Counted from the stretch's first letter, positions 47,156 to 57,198 are shown. The stretch: DNA of 64,000 bases from Formosa undariae (GCF_042427615.1 NZ_JBHMEZ010000012.1:744001-808000); one strand, 5' to 3'. Numbers and translations are program-made. Notes: generated by a model not told the origin, from the sequence alone.

Positions 47156-49726
47156 TTATTCTTCTGTTGTAGAATCGTCCGTTGCATCGTTTGAAGTTTC
47201 TTCTTCTTCAATACTCTCAACACCTTCAACGACTTCAACGCCCTCTATTTCTTCGATAACTTCTTCCTCGTGCATCACTTTCGCTACTGCCGCAATAGAA
47301 TCATTTCCTTTTAAATTAATAAGTTTAACACCTTGCGTAGCACGGCCCATAACTCTTAAATCTTTAACTGCTATTCTAATAGCAATACCAGATTTATTGA
47401 TAATCATAAGATCGTCTGAATCTGATACGGTTTTAATAGACACCAATTTACCCGTCTTTTCAGTAATAGAAATGGTTTTCACCCCTTTTCCACCACGGTT
47501 TGTAATTCTGTAAACGGGTTCTCCATCTTCTGGATCGTCAATGTAAGTACGTTTACCATATCCATTCTCAGAAACTACTAATACAGATTCTTCTTGTGGA
47601 TTTTCAACAGTAATCATTCCAATGACCTCATCGTCTTTATCCGATAATGTAATTCCACGAACTCCAGATGCTCCCCTACCCATTGGTCTCGTTTTCGCTT
47701 CTTCGAAACGAATCGCTTTACCAGATTTCAAGGCTAACATCACTTGGCTTGTACCTGTAGTTAATTTAGCTTCCATAAGCACATCGTCTTCCTTAATTGT
47801 AATGGCATTAATCCCATTTGTTCTCGGACGAGAATATTGCTCTAACGACGTTTTCTTAACTTGACCATTTTTGGTAGCCATAATTACGTAATGACTATTA
47901 ATGTATTCTTCATCCTTAAGATCTTGAGTACATATAAACGCCATTACTTTGTCGTCTTGCTCTATATTTATTAAATTTTGTATCGCTCTACCTTTAGACG
48001 TTTTACTTCCTTCAGGAATTTCGTACACACGCATCCAGAAACATTTTCCTTTTTGAGTAAAGAATAACATATATTGGTGGTTGGTTCCCACAAATAAATG
48101 TTCTAAGAAATCTTCGTTACGCGTAGTTGTCGCTTTTTGCCCAACACCTCCTCTATGCTGAGTTTTATATTCGTTAAGTGAAGTACGTTTAATATAACCT
48201 GCATGAGAAATAGTAATCACCACTTGCTCATCCGGAATCATATCTTCAATACTTAAGTCTCCTCCAGCATATTCGATTACAGAACGACGCTCATCTCCGT
48301 ATTTGTCTTTTACGACTTGAAGTTCGTCCTTAATAATATTCATACGACGTTCTTTACTCGCTAAAATATCTTTTAAATCGTCTATAGTAATTTTGATTTC
48401 ATCGTATTCAGAACGTAATTTATCTTGTTCCAGACCTGTTAACTGACGTAATCGCATTTCTACAATTGCCTTAGCCTGAATTTCTGAAAGTTGAAAACGT
48501 TCTACTAAATTTGCACGTGCTTCATCTGCATTATTAGATCCTTTAATAATTGCAATTACTTCATCTATATTATCTGAAGCAATAATTAATCCCTCTAAAA
48601 TGTGAGCGCGCTCTTCTGCTTTACGTAATTCGTAAGTCGTACGTCTTACAACAACCTCATGTCTGTGCTCAACAAAATGATAAATTAAATCCTTTAAGTT
48701 TAGCATTTCCGGACGTCCGTTTACTAGTGCGATATTGTTTACACTAAAAGACGTTTGTAATTGCGTATACTTATATAATTTATTTAAAACGATATTAGGA
48801 ATCGCATCACGTTTTAACACGTAAACGATACGCATACCATTTCTATCAGACTCATCTCTTATTGTAGAAATACCATCTAATTTCTTATCGTTAACTAAAT
48901 CGGCTGTTTTCTTAATCATTTCAGCCTTGTTCACTTGGTACGGAATTTCTGTTACAATAACACATTCACGACCTTGAACCTCTTCTATATTCGCCTTAGC
49001 ACGCATTATAATACGTCCACGACCTGTATGAAAAGCTTCTTTAACACCGTCGTAACCAAAAATAGTTCCTCCGGTAGGAAAATCAGGAGCTTTTACATGC
49101 TGAATAAGTTCGTCTATTGTAATATCTTTATTATCAATAAATGCGACAATACCATCTACAACTTCACTTAAATTGTGAGGAGGCATATTCGTAGCCATAC
49201 CTACCGCAATTCCAGATGCACCGTTAATTAACAAACCAGGAATACGCGTTGGTAAAACCGTTGGTTCTTTTAAGGTATCATCGAAGTTTAATTTATGGTC
49301 GACAGTTTCTTTGTCAATATCTGCCAACATGTCTTCAGAAATCTTACGCATACGCGCTTCTGTATAACGCATTGCTGCAGGGCTATCACCATCGACAGAA
49401 CCAAAGTTACCTTGTCCGTCTACTAGCATATAACGTAAACTCCATTCCTGAGCCATACGAACCATTGCATCGTAAACCGAAGTATCTCCGTGTGGGTGAT
49501 ACTTTCCTAAAACTTCACCAACAATTCTTGCTGATTTTTTATGCGCTCCAGTTGCTCTAATTCCCAATTCGTGCATACCGAACAAAACACGTCTGTGTAC
49601 TGGCTTTAAACCATCTCTAACATCTGGTAAAGCACGTGACACGATCACTGACATTGAGTAATCAATGTAAGCCGTTTTCATTTCGTCTTCTATATTAATT
49701 GGAATAAGCTTTTCTCCTTCTGCCAT
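47156..49726 (-). CDS. gyrA: DNA gyrase subunit A
   Basis: The 856-residue subunit A of the ATP-dependent type II topoisomerase introduces negative supercoils. The catalytic Tyr121 is in AAMRYTEARM. The quinolone region reads KYHPHGDTSVYDAMVRMAQ, with Thr82 and Asp86 at the positions of E. coli Ser83 and Asp87. The C-terminal wheel of beta-pinwheel repeats contains the GyrA-box-like RGGKGVK and ends in an acidic Glu-rich tail (about 820-856), which is normal in this group. A perfect inverted repeat lies upstream (49743-49777). The TPR protein follows. Confidence 0.97.
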   Translation of the reverse strand: MAEGEKLIPINIEDEMKTAYIDYSMSVIVSRALPDVRDGLKPVHRRVLFGMHELGIRATGAHKKSARIVGEVLGKYHPHGDTSVYDAMVRMAQEWSLRYMLVDGQGNFGSVDGDSPAAMRYTEARMRKISEDMLADIDKETVDHKLNFDDTLKEPTVLPTRIPGLLINGASGIAVGMATNMPPHNLSEVVDGIVAFIDNKDITIDELIQHVKAPDFPTGGTIFGYDGVKEAFHTGRGRIIMRAKANIEEVQGRECVIVTEIPYQVNKAEMIKKTADLVNDKKLDGISTIRDESDRNGMRIVYVLKRDAIPNIVLNKLYKYTQLQTSFSVNNIALVNGRPEMLNLKDLIYHFVEHRHEVVVRRTTYELRKAEERAHILEGLIIASDNIDEVIAIIKGSNNADEARANLVERFQLSEIQAKAIVEMRLRQLTGLEQDKLRSEYDEIKITIDDLKDILASKERRMNIIKDELQVVKDKYGDERRSVIEYAGGDLSIEDMIPDEQVVITISHAGYIKRTSLNEYKTQHRGGVGQKATTTRNEDFLEHLFVGTNHQYMLFFTQKGKCFWMRVYEIPEGSKTSKGRAIQNLINIEQDDKVMAFICTQDLKDEEYINSHYVIMATKNGQVKKTSLEQYSRPRTNGINAITIKEDDVLMEAKLTTGTSQVMLALKSGKAIRFEEAKTRPMGRGASGVRGITLSDKDDEVIGMITVENPQEESVLVVSENGYGKRTYIDDPEDGEPVYRITNRGGKGVKTISITEKTGKLVSIKTVSDSDDLMIINKSGIAIRIAVKDLRVMGRATQGVKLINLKGNDSIAAVAKVMHEEEVIEEIEGVEVVEGVESIEEEETSNDATDDSTTEE

Positions 49727-49742
49727 CTATAAAAATAATTTA

Positions 49743-49777
49743 GTTATCTTGTGTGTTTCAAATCGCGCTAAGATAAC
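49743..49777. repeat. Inverted repeat upstream of gyrA
   Basis: GTTATCTT at 49743-49750 and AAGATAAC at 49770-49777 form perfect 8-base arms around 19 bases, beginning 17 bases upstream of the gyrA start. It could be a hairpin leader or a protein site; no function is shown. Confidence 0.45.
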
Positions 49778-49985
49778 CATTTCGCTGGTCATTACAGGCG
49801 TTTTAAAGCGGTTTTTAACAGTTTTTATTAACAATTAAGACTTAATGATTAGTTAATAAGTAAGCCCCCAAATATTTTGATTTAATAAAGTTTTTTTTTC
49901 TATTAGCATGAATCATATTATTTAGGTATACTTTTTGTCTATGGCAATATGTTTTAGTAATTTTAATGCAGAAAGGATTTTATAT

Positions 49986-52532
49986 ATGGATGACAATTTT
50001 TCACCAAGAGTAAAGGATGTAATTGCCTATAGTAAGGAAGAGGCGCTTCGTTTAGGGCACGATTTTATAGGTACAGAACATCTTATGCTTGGACTTTTAA
50101 GAGATGGAAACGGAAAAGCAATTAATATTTTAAACGCCCTAGATATAGATTTAAATCATTTAAGGAGAAAAGTTGAAATTTTAAGCCCTGCCAATCCGAC
50201 GTTAACAGCAGTTTCGAACGAGAAGAAGAATTTGCATCTCACTAGGCAAGCAGAACGCGCTTTAAAAACCACGTTTTTAGAAGCCAAATTATTTCAGAGT
50301 AATTCCATTAATACAGCACATTTATTGTTATGTATTCTAAGGAACGAAAACGATCCTACCACAAAGCTTTTAAATAAGCTGAAGGTAGATTATGATAACG
50401 TTAAAGAACAATTTAAATTTATGATTACAAACAATGATAATTATATAGAACCAAAAGCTGAATCGTTCCAAGACGACAGTCCTAGTGATGACGACACTAC
50501 AAAAGATAACTTGTTCAATTCTCCAACGGGTAAGACCAACAAAAAATCTAAAACTCCTGTTCTAGATAATTTTGGGCGTGACTTAACAGCGATGGCAGAA
50601 GAAGGAAAACTAGATCCTGTTGTAGGGCGTGATAAAGAAATCGAACGTGTCTCTCAAATTTTAAGTCGACGTAAGAAAAATAACCCACTTTTAATTGGTG
50701 AGCCTGGTGTTGGTAAATCTGCCATTGCCGAAGGTTTAGCCATTCGTATTACAAAACGTAAAGTGTCTAGAATACTTTTTAATAAACGTGTTGTCACTTT
50801 AGATTTAGCAAGTTTAGTTGCTGGAACAAAATACCGCGGACAGTTTGAAGAGCGCATGAAAGCCGTAATGAATGAACTTGAAAAGAATGACGATATTATT
50901 CTTTTTATTGATGAAATTCACACCATAGTTGGTGCTGGTGGAGCTACTGGAAGTTTAGACGCTTCTAACATGTTTAAACCCGCTTTAGCACGTGGAGAAA
51001 TCCAATGTGTTGGTGCAACAACTTTAGACGAATATAGACAGTATATTGAAAAAGATGGCGCCTTAGAACGTCGTTTCCAAAAGGTTATTGTAGAGCCAAC
51101 TACGGTTGAAGAAACCATAGAAATCTTAAACAATATTAAAGATAAATATGAGAGTCATCACAACGTAAATTACACACCAGAAGCTATTGAAGCTTGTGTA
51201 AAATTAACGAATCGTTACATGACAGACCGTTTTTTACCAGATAAAGCAATTGACGCTTTGGACGAAGCAGGATCTCGGGTACATATTATAAATATTAATG
51301 TACCGAAACAAATATTACAACTAGAGAATGAATTAGAAATCGTTAGAGAATCTAAAACATCTGTTGTTAAAAAACAAAAATACGAAGAGGCTGCCAAATT
51401 GAGAGACGACGAAAAACGTCTTGAAAAGGAATTGGAAATTGCTCAAGAAAAATGGGAAGAAGAAACCAAACAACATCGTGAAGTTGTAACAGAAGACAAC
51501 GTTGCAGATGTAGTTTCTATGATGACAGGAATTCCTGTTAACAGAATCGCACAAACCGAAAGCAACAAATTATTCCTTTTACCAGAACTTATTAAAGGTA
51601 AGGTTATTGGTCAGGATGAAGCTGTTTCTAAAGTTGTAAAAGCAATTCAACGTAATCGTGCAGGACTTAAAGACCCTAACAAACCAATTGGTTCATTTAT
51701 CTTTTTAGGTCAAACAGGAGTTGGAAAAACACAATTAGCAAAAGTACTTGCAAAGCAACTATTCGATAGTGAAGATGCCCTTGTTAGAATTGACATGAGC
51801 GAATACATGGAAAAATTCGCAATCTCTAGATTAGTTGGAGCACCTCCGGGATACGTAGGATACGAAGAAGGTGGACAATTAACCGAAAAAATTCGTCGCA
51901 AACCTTATGCTGTTGTCCTTTTAGATGAAATTGAAAAAGCGCATCCAGACGTTTTTAACATGATGCTTCAGGTTCTAGATGATGGGTATTTAACAGATAG
52001 TTTAGGTCGTAAAATCGATTTTAGAAATACAATCATTATTATGACATCTAACATTGGTGCTCGTAAATTGAAAGATTTCGGAACGGGAGTTGGATTTGGA
52101 ACGGCATCTCAAAAAGCACAAGAAGCTTCAAACACCAAAGGTGTTATAGAAAGTGCTTTAAAGAAAGCTTTTGCACCTGAATTCTTAAACAGAATCGACG
52201 ATGTTATCGTATTTAATACTTTAGAAAAAGAAGATTTAAATAGTATTATTAAAATCGAACTTGATAAATTATTATTACGAATTAAAGATTTAGGTTACGA
52301 ATTAAAACTTACAGAAAAAGCAACAAGCTTTATTGCAGAAAAAGGTTTTGATAAACAATACGGAGCACGTCCTTTAAAAAGAGCAATTCAGAAATATGTT
52401 GAAGACGCTCTAGCTGAAAAGATTATAACATCTAAAATTCACGAAGGCGATGTTATTCTTATGGATTTAGACGAAACGAATCAGGAACTTGTTATCACTA
52501 TCGAAAAACAAGAAAACCCTACCGAATCTTAA
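49986..52532 (+). CDS. clpC: ClpC-type AAA+ unfoldase of the Clp protease
   Basis: From the ATG at 49986 the product is 848 residues. A longer frame begins with TTG and is unlikely. Two Clp N repeats lead to AAA1 with Walker A GEPGVGKSAIAEG (about 238). A short middle region carries a UVR motif (KYEEAAKLRDDEKRL, about 465), which marks ClpC rather than ClpA or ClpB. AAA2 has GQTGVGKTQLAK (about 575) and the conserved GAPPGYVGYEEGG. ClpC feeds substrates to ClpP; the partner gene is not in this window. A terminator follows. Confidence 0.94.
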   Translation: MDDNFSPRVKDVIAYSKEEALRLGHDFIGTEHLMLGLLRDGNGKAINILNALDIDLNHLRRKVEILSPANPTLTAVSNEKKNLHLTRQAERALKTTFLEAKLFQSNSINTAHLLLCILRNENDPTTKLLNKLKVDYDNVKEQFKFMITNNDNYIEPKAESFQDDSPSDDDTTKDNLFNSPTGKTNKKSKTPVLDNFGRDLTAMAEEGKLDPVVGRDKEIERVSQILSRRKKNNPLLIGEPGVGKSAIAEGLAIRITKRKVSRILFNKRVVTLDLASLVAGTKYRGQFEERMKAVMNELEKNDDIILFIDEIHTIVGAGGATGSLDASNMFKPALARGEIQCVGATTLDEYRQYIEKDGALERRFQKVIVEPTTVEETIEILNNIKDKYESHHNVNYTPEAIEACVKLTNRYMTDRFLPDKAIDALDEAGSRVHIININVPKQILQLENELEIVRESKTSVVKKQKYEEAAKLRDDEKRLEKELEIAQEKWEEETKQHREVVTEDNVADVVSMMTGIPVNRIAQTESNKLFLLPELIKGKVIGQDEAVSKVVKAIQRNRAGLKDPNKPIGSFIFLGQTGVGKTQLAKVLAKQLFDSEDALVRIDMSEYMEKFAISRLVGAPPGYVGYEEGGQLTEKIRRKPYAVVLLDEIEKAHPDVFNMMLQVLDDGYLTDSLGRKIDFRNTIIIMTSNIGARKLKDFGTGVGFGTASQKAQEASNTKGVIESALKKAFAPEFLNRIDDVIVFNTLEKEDLNSIIKIELDKLLLRIKDLGYELKLTEKATSFIAEKGFDKQYGARPLKRAIQKYVEDALAEKIITSKIHEGDVILMDLDETNQELVITIEKQENPTES

Positions 52533-52548
52533 GATTACAATACTTTAT

Positions 52549-52585
52549 AAAAAAGCCCTGATATTTAAAATATCAGGGCTTTTTG
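52549..52585 (+). terminator. Terminator of clpC
   Basis: Perfect stem AAAAGCCCTGATATT / AATATCAGGGCTTTT followed by T-rich sequence, about 18 bases after the stop. Confidence 0.82.
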
Positions 52586-52611
52586 TTTTTATATTTTCAC
52601 CGAAACACAGC

Positions 52612-52689
52612 AGTACATTCAACAATGTACTAAATCGCATTTTCAAATCATTTAAAATAATTTTAATCTGAGCAATGTCAATTGACATT
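52612..52689. promoter_or_regulatory. Two perfect inverted repeats upstream of the TlpA-like gene
   Basis: AGTACATT-CAAC-AATGTACT (52612-52631) and the 16-bp palindrome AATGTCAATTGACATT (52674-52689) lie 43 bases apart and share the half-site AATGT/ACATT. They could be operator sites; not tested. Confidence 0.35.
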
Positions 52690-52787
52690 TTTAAAAGCAC
52701 AAATTAAAAACTTCCCATAACTAGCAATTAAATTCATTTAAAAGCGCATCATACTCCCCAAAAGAAAGAAACAAATAGAATAAATTA

Positions 52788-52817
52788 ATGATATATCATA
52801 CTATTCACTTATTTTTG
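52788..52817 (+). promoter_or_regulatory. Predicted promoter of the TlpA-like gene
   Basis: ATG (one mismatch from TTG) at 52788-52790, 19 bases, then a perfect -7 element TATTTTTG at 52810-52817. The start codon is 19 bases further on. Confidence 0.45.
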
Positions 52818-52835
52818 GGATACTAAAAATATCTT

Positions 52836-53864
52836 ATGAAAAAAATATTTATTGCAATGAGTGCCCTAACTATATTTGCATGTCAAGACGCTCCAAAAAA
52901 GGACTACGTAACACTTTCAGGGAAAATAATTGATCAGAATAGCGATTCGCTTTTAATTAGAAGCCGCAGCTACACAAAAACTATTAAAGTAAATGCTGAC
53001 GGTACATTTAGTGATACTTTAAAAGTTGAATCTGGACTTTATAATTTTTATGATGGCGGAGAATCTTCAACTATATTCTTAAAAAACGGTTACGATTTAG
53101 ACATCGCTTTAGACACTAAAGCATTTGATGAAACGATTAAATATACTGGTGAAGGTTCTGAAAACAGTAATTTCTTAGCAGAAAAATCATTAAAAGAAGA
53201 AGCCTTAATGGATAAGGATTTTTCATCGATGGACTTAGAAACATTAGATGCTAAATTTGTAGAAATAGAGGCCGAGTTAACGACATTTTATAACTCGAAA
53301 CAAGGTCTTGATACCATGGTTACAAATATGGCATCGAAAAATTTAAAACCAATGTTAGAAGGTACTAAAAACTACTACGCTGGAAACATTATGCTTAAAC
53401 AAGACATGACTGGAAAACCATCTCCACTTTTTGTTGACTATGTAAATGTTGACGGCTCTAAAACATCTCTAGAAAGCTTAAGAGGAAAATACGTGTATAT
53501 TGATGTTTGGGCAACTTGGTGCGCACCTTGTAAAGCTGAAATCCCTGCATTAAAGGCATTAGAAAAAGAATATCACGATAAAAACATAACATTTGTAAGT
53601 CTTTCTGTAGACGACGATAGAACGCACGGTGGTTCTTGGGACAAAGCTAAAGAAGACTGGTTAGCAATGGTTGCAGACAAAGAATTAAGCGGTGTTCAGG
53701 TTATGGCTCCAGAAGGTTGGAAATCGCAATTTGTAAGAGATTACAAAATTAATGGTATTCCTAGATTTATCTTAATCGATCCTACCGGAATAATTGTAGA
53801 CCCTTCTGCTCCTAGACCTTCAGACGAGAAATTAAAAGAATTATTTACATCATTAAGCATCTAA
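52836..53864 (+). CDS. TlpA-like thioredoxin-fold lipoprotein
   Basis: The 342-residue lipoprotein (LTIFAC, lipid Cys at 16) has an N-terminal DUF4369-like beta domain (about 20-110), a helical linker and a C-terminal TlpA/ResA-type thioredoxin domain. The active site WATWCAPCKAE has Cys229 and Cys232, and the cis-proline is in NGIPRFILID. It should reduce or exchange disulfides in the periplasm. Substrates are not known. A bidirectional terminator separates it from the convergent bacilliredoxin gene. Confidence 0.9.
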   Translation: MKKIFIAMSALTIFACQDAPKKDYVTLSGKIIDQNSDSLLIRSRSYTKTIKVNADGTFSDTLKVESGLYNFYDGGESSTIFLKNGYDLDIALDTKAFDETIKYTGEGSENSNFLAEKSLKEEALMDKDFSSMDLETLDAKFVEIEAELTTFYNSKQGLDTMVTNMASKNLKPMLEGTKNYYAGNIMLKQDMTGKPSPLFVDYVNVDGSKTSLESLRGKYVYIDVWATWCAPCKAEIPALKALEKEYHDKNITFVSLSVDDDRTHGGSWDKAKEDWLAMVADKELSGVQVMAPEGWKSQFVRDYKINGIPRFILIDPTGIIVDPSAPRPSDEKLKELFTSLSI

Positions 53865-53882
53865 TAGCTTAATGATAATTTT

Positions 53883-53921
53883 AAAAAATCCGCTTAAACA
53901 GATGATTTAAGCGGATTTTTT
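53883..53921. terminator. Bidirectional terminator between the TlpA-like gene and ytxJ
   Basis: Perfect stem AAAAAATCCGCTTAAA / TTTAAGCGGATTTTTT around a 7-base loop, between convergent genes. Confidence 0.82.
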
Positions 53922-53949
53922 ATGTTTGAATCTATGCCATTATCCTCAT

Positions 53950-54336
53950 TTAAAAAGCTAAAAGATCTACCGAATTAATATCTCCATGAGACGCCGTTCT
54001 CACAACTTCTCCATCTTTAATAATTAAAAGTTGTGGCGACTCATGATGTACACCAAACTTACTTGCAATCGCACTCGAAATATCACGATGCTGCAATAAG
54101 TCTAACATATACATATCAATTTCAGTTTCTGCTTTAAAAGATTTTTCAAACTGACTTAACACCATTCTACTAATTCCACAGCGTGTAGAATGTTTAAAAA
54201 TCGCTTGCGCTTTTTCATTAGACGCATCTACAATAGTATTTAACTGATCCTCATTCACTAAAGCCTGCCAAACGATTGCACTTTCTTCTTTTTCTTCAGA
54301 AGAATTACCACTAAATATTTTATCAAAAAATCCCAT
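53950..54336 (-). CDS. ytxJ: YtxJ-type bacilliredoxin
   Basis: From ATG 54336 the product is 128 residues; a GTG-led extension of eight codons is less likely. The start MGFFDKIF, the single active cysteine Cys53 in FKHSTRCGISR and the thioredoxin-like ending SPQLLIIKDGEVV fit the monothiol bacilliredoxin family. Such proteins remove bacillithiol from mixed disulfides, so the organism probably makes bacillithiol. No bsh genes are in the window. It is divergent from clpB and convergent with the TlpA-like gene. Confidence 0.88.
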   Translation of the reverse strand: MGFFDKIFSGNSSEEKEESAIVWQALVNEDQLNTIVDASNEKAQAIFKHSTRCGISRMVLSQFEKSFKAETEIDMYMLDLLQHRDISSAIASKFGVHHESPQLLIIKDGEVVRTASHGDINSVDLLAF

Positions 54337-54471
54337 AATTTCATTAAATTTATATCTCACTTCATTTTAACCAAGAGACAATTCGTCAGATTAAAAACAC
54401 ATCAAACAGACATTTTGTCTCAGTTTTAAACTTGGTAAGAAAATTGACTATACATTGAAAAACACATTACA

Positions 54472-57081
54472 ATGAACTTTAACAATTATACAATAAAATC
54501 TCAAGAAGCCTTACAACGAGCACAACAAATTGCGCAAGAAAATGGCCAGCAAAGTTTAGAAAACGAACACGTCTTTAAAGCAATTTCGGAAGTAGATGAA
54601 AATGTGTTACCGTTTATTCTAAAAAAACTGAATGTTAATATCAATATATTAGAGCAAGCTCTAGGCAAACAAATTGAAAATTTCCCTAAAGTTTCTGGTG
54701 GAGAAATCATGGTGTCTCGTGACTTAGGTACCGCATTAAATGAGGCCTCTATTATTGCTAAAAAAATGAATGATGAATATGTCTCTATCGAACATTTAAT
54801 CATTGCTATTTTTAAATCAAAGAGTAAAATTGCTCAAATGCTGAAAGATCAAGGTGTCACAGAAAAAGCACTTACAGCCGCTATCGAGGAATTACGAAAA
54901 GGAGACCGAGTAACCTCTCAAAACCAAGAGGAAACATACAATTCGTTAAATAAATATGCTAAAAACTTAAATGAATTAGCAAAAAACGGAAAATTAGATC
55001 CTGTTATTGGGCGTGATGAAGAGATCAGACGAATTCTTCAAATTTTAACAAGACGTACAAAAAACAATCCTATTTTAGTAGGAGAACCTGGAACTGGTAA
55101 AACCGCTATTGCCGAAGGTTTAGCGCACAGAATAGTAGACGGAGATGTTCCTGACAACTTAAAAGACAAGCAAATTTTCGCCTTAGATATGGGAGCACTT
55201 ATTGCAGGTGCAAAATACAAAGGTGAATTTGAAGAACGTTTAAAAGCTGTTATTAAAGAAGTAACTGATAGCGAAGGTGATATCGTATTATTTATAGATG
55301 AAATTCATACGCTTGTTGGTGCAGGTGGTGGACAAGGCGCTATGGATGCTGCGAACATTTTAAAACCCGCTTTAGCTCGTGGAGAACTACGCTCGATTGG
55401 AGCAACCACTTTAGACGAGTATCAAAAATACTTTGAAAAAGATAAAGCACTAGAACGTCGTTTCCAAAAAGTAATGGTTAACGAACCAGATACAGAGAGT
55501 GCCATTTCTATTTTACGTGGTATTAAAGAGAAGTACGAAACACACCATAAAGTACGAATCAAAGACGAAGCTATTATTGGTGCTGTAGAATTATCTGAAC
55601 GTTATATTACAAACCGTTTTTTACCAGATAAAGCGATTGACTTAATGGACGAAGCAGCTTCAAAACTGCGTATGGAAATTAATTCTAAACCAGAAGAACT
55701 TGATGTTTTAGACAGAAAGATCATGCAGTTAGAAATTGAAATCGAAGCTATAAAACGTGAAAAAGACGAAGTAAAACTAAAAAGTCTTAAAGCTGATTTA
55801 GCCAATTTAAAAGAAGATCGTAATGAAATAAATGCGAAGTGGAAAAGCGAAAAAGAAGTTGTCGATAATATACAGACTGCAAAGTTAGATATAGAAAACT
55901 ATAAGCTTGAAGCCGAACGCGCAGAACGCGAAGGTGATTATGGTAAAGTTGCAGAAATCCGTTACGGAAAAATTAAAGATGCTCAAGAACATTTAGATCA
56001 ACTTCAAAAAGATTTAAATGAAAATAAATCTGAAAACTCTTTAATTAAAGAAGAAGTGACTTACGACGATATTGCCGAAGTTGTAGCAAAATGGACAGGA
56101 ATTCCTGTCACTAAAATGATACAAAGCGAACGTGAAAAATTATTACACTTAGAAGACGAATTACATAAACGTGTTGTTGGACAAGAAGAAGCCATAGAAG
56201 CTGTAAGTGATGCTGTTAGACGTAGCCGTGCAGGTTTACAAAATCCAAAAAAACCTATAGGAACCTTTTTATTCCTTGGAACCACAGGAGTTGGTAAAAC
56301 AGAGCTTGCAAAAGCATTAGCCGAATATTTATTCGACGATGAAAATGCCATGACACGTATTGATATGAGTGAATATCAAGAACGTCATTCGGTAAGTAGA
56401 TTGGTTGGAGCGCCTCCGGGATACGTAGGATACGATGAAGGTGGACAATTAACAGAGGCTGTAAGACGTAAACCTTATTCTGTAGTCTTGTTAGATGAAA
56501 TTGAAAAAGCACATCCAGACACTTTCAACATTCTTTTACAAGTTTTAGATGAAGGACGTTTAACAGATAACAAGGGTCGTGTAGCTGATTTCAAGAATAC
56601 TATAATTATCATGACGTCCAATATGGGAAGTCAGATTATTCAAGATCGTTTTGAAGCTACAAAAGATATTGACAGCGCGATTGAATTAGCACGAATAGAA
56701 GTCTTGGCTTTATTAAAACAAACGGTTAGACCTGAATTTTTAAACCGGATCGACGACACTATTATGTTCACGCCTCTAAACAAGGACAATATTAAAGAAA
56801 TTGTAGGATTACAATTAAAAGGGATTTCAAAAATGATTGCGCAACAAGGAATCACTTTCGACGCTACTCCTGAAGCTGTAAATTATTTAGCAGAAAAAGG
56901 ATATAATCCTGAATACGGAGCAAGACCGGTAAAACGTGTCATTCAGAAAGAAGTATTAAATGCCTTAAGTAAAGACATCCTTTCTGGAAAAGTGACTACA
57001 GACAGTATTATTTTACTTGACAATTTCGATAATGAATTGGTTTTTAGAAACCAAGAAACAGCTTTAGTACACGAAGAATAA
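54472..57081 (+). CDS. clpB: ClpB disaggregase chaperone
   Basis: The 869-residue protein has the ClpB order: an N domain with two repeats (to about 140), AAA1 with GEPGTGKTAIAEG (about 204), a long coiled middle domain (about 400-540) absent from ClpC, and AAA2 with GTTGVGKTELAK (about 602) and GAPPGYVGYDEGG. It dissolves protein aggregates together with DnaK and does not bind ClpP. Start and length are normal. A hairpin terminator follows. Confidence 0.96.
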   Translation: MNFNNYTIKSQEALQRAQQIAQENGQQSLENEHVFKAISEVDENVLPFILKKLNVNINILEQALGKQIENFPKVSGGEIMVSRDLGTALNEASIIAKKMNDEYVSIEHLIIAIFKSKSKIAQMLKDQGVTEKALTAAIEELRKGDRVTSQNQEETYNSLNKYAKNLNELAKNGKLDPVIGRDEEIRRILQILTRRTKNNPILVGEPGTGKTAIAEGLAHRIVDGDVPDNLKDKQIFALDMGALIAGAKYKGEFEERLKAVIKEVTDSEGDIVLFIDEIHTLVGAGGGQGAMDAANILKPALARGELRSIGATTLDEYQKYFEKDKALERRFQKVMVNEPDTESAISILRGIKEKYETHHKVRIKDEAIIGAVELSERYITNRFLPDKAIDLMDEAASKLRMEINSKPEELDVLDRKIMQLEIEIEAIKREKDEVKLKSLKADLANLKEDRNEINAKWKSEKEVVDNIQTAKLDIENYKLEAERAEREGDYGKVAEIRYGKIKDAQEHLDQLQKDLNENKSENSLIKEEVTYDDIAEVVAKWTGIPVTKMIQSEREKLLHLEDELHKRVVGQEEAIEAVSDAVRRSRAGLQNPKKPIGTFLFLGTTGVGKTELAKALAEYLFDDENAMTRIDMSEYQERHSVSRLVGAPPGYVGYDEGGQLTEAVRRKPYSVVLLDEIEKAHPDTFNILLQVLDEGRLTDNKGRVADFKNTIIIMTSNMGSQIIQDRFEATKDIDSAIELARIEVLALLKQTVRPEFLNRIDDTIMFTPLNKDNIKEIVGLQLKGISKMIAQQGITFDATPEAVNYLAEKGYNPEYGARPVKRVIQKEVLNALSKDILSGKVTTDSIILLDNFDNELVFRNQETALVHEE

Positions 57082-57159
57082 TAAAGTTTTGTTAAAGCGA
57101 AAATACGAGATAATATAACACTATAACCTCCGTTAAAAGGTATAGGTTGGTTGATAAAT

Positions 57160-57198
57160 AAAAGCAATGTGAGTCTGTTTACAGATAACATTGCTTTT
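57160..57198 (+). terminator. Terminator of clpB
   Basis: Stem AAAAGCAATGT / ACATTGCTTTT with an inner TCTGT/ACAGA pairing, about 78 bases after the stop. Confidence 0.65.

Larger units (their letters stand above)
52533..52835. other. Intergenic region between clpC and the TlpA-like gene, 303 bp
   Basis: It contains the clpC terminator, the two inverted repeats and a predicted promoter; no coding frame of note was seen. Confidence 0.5.
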
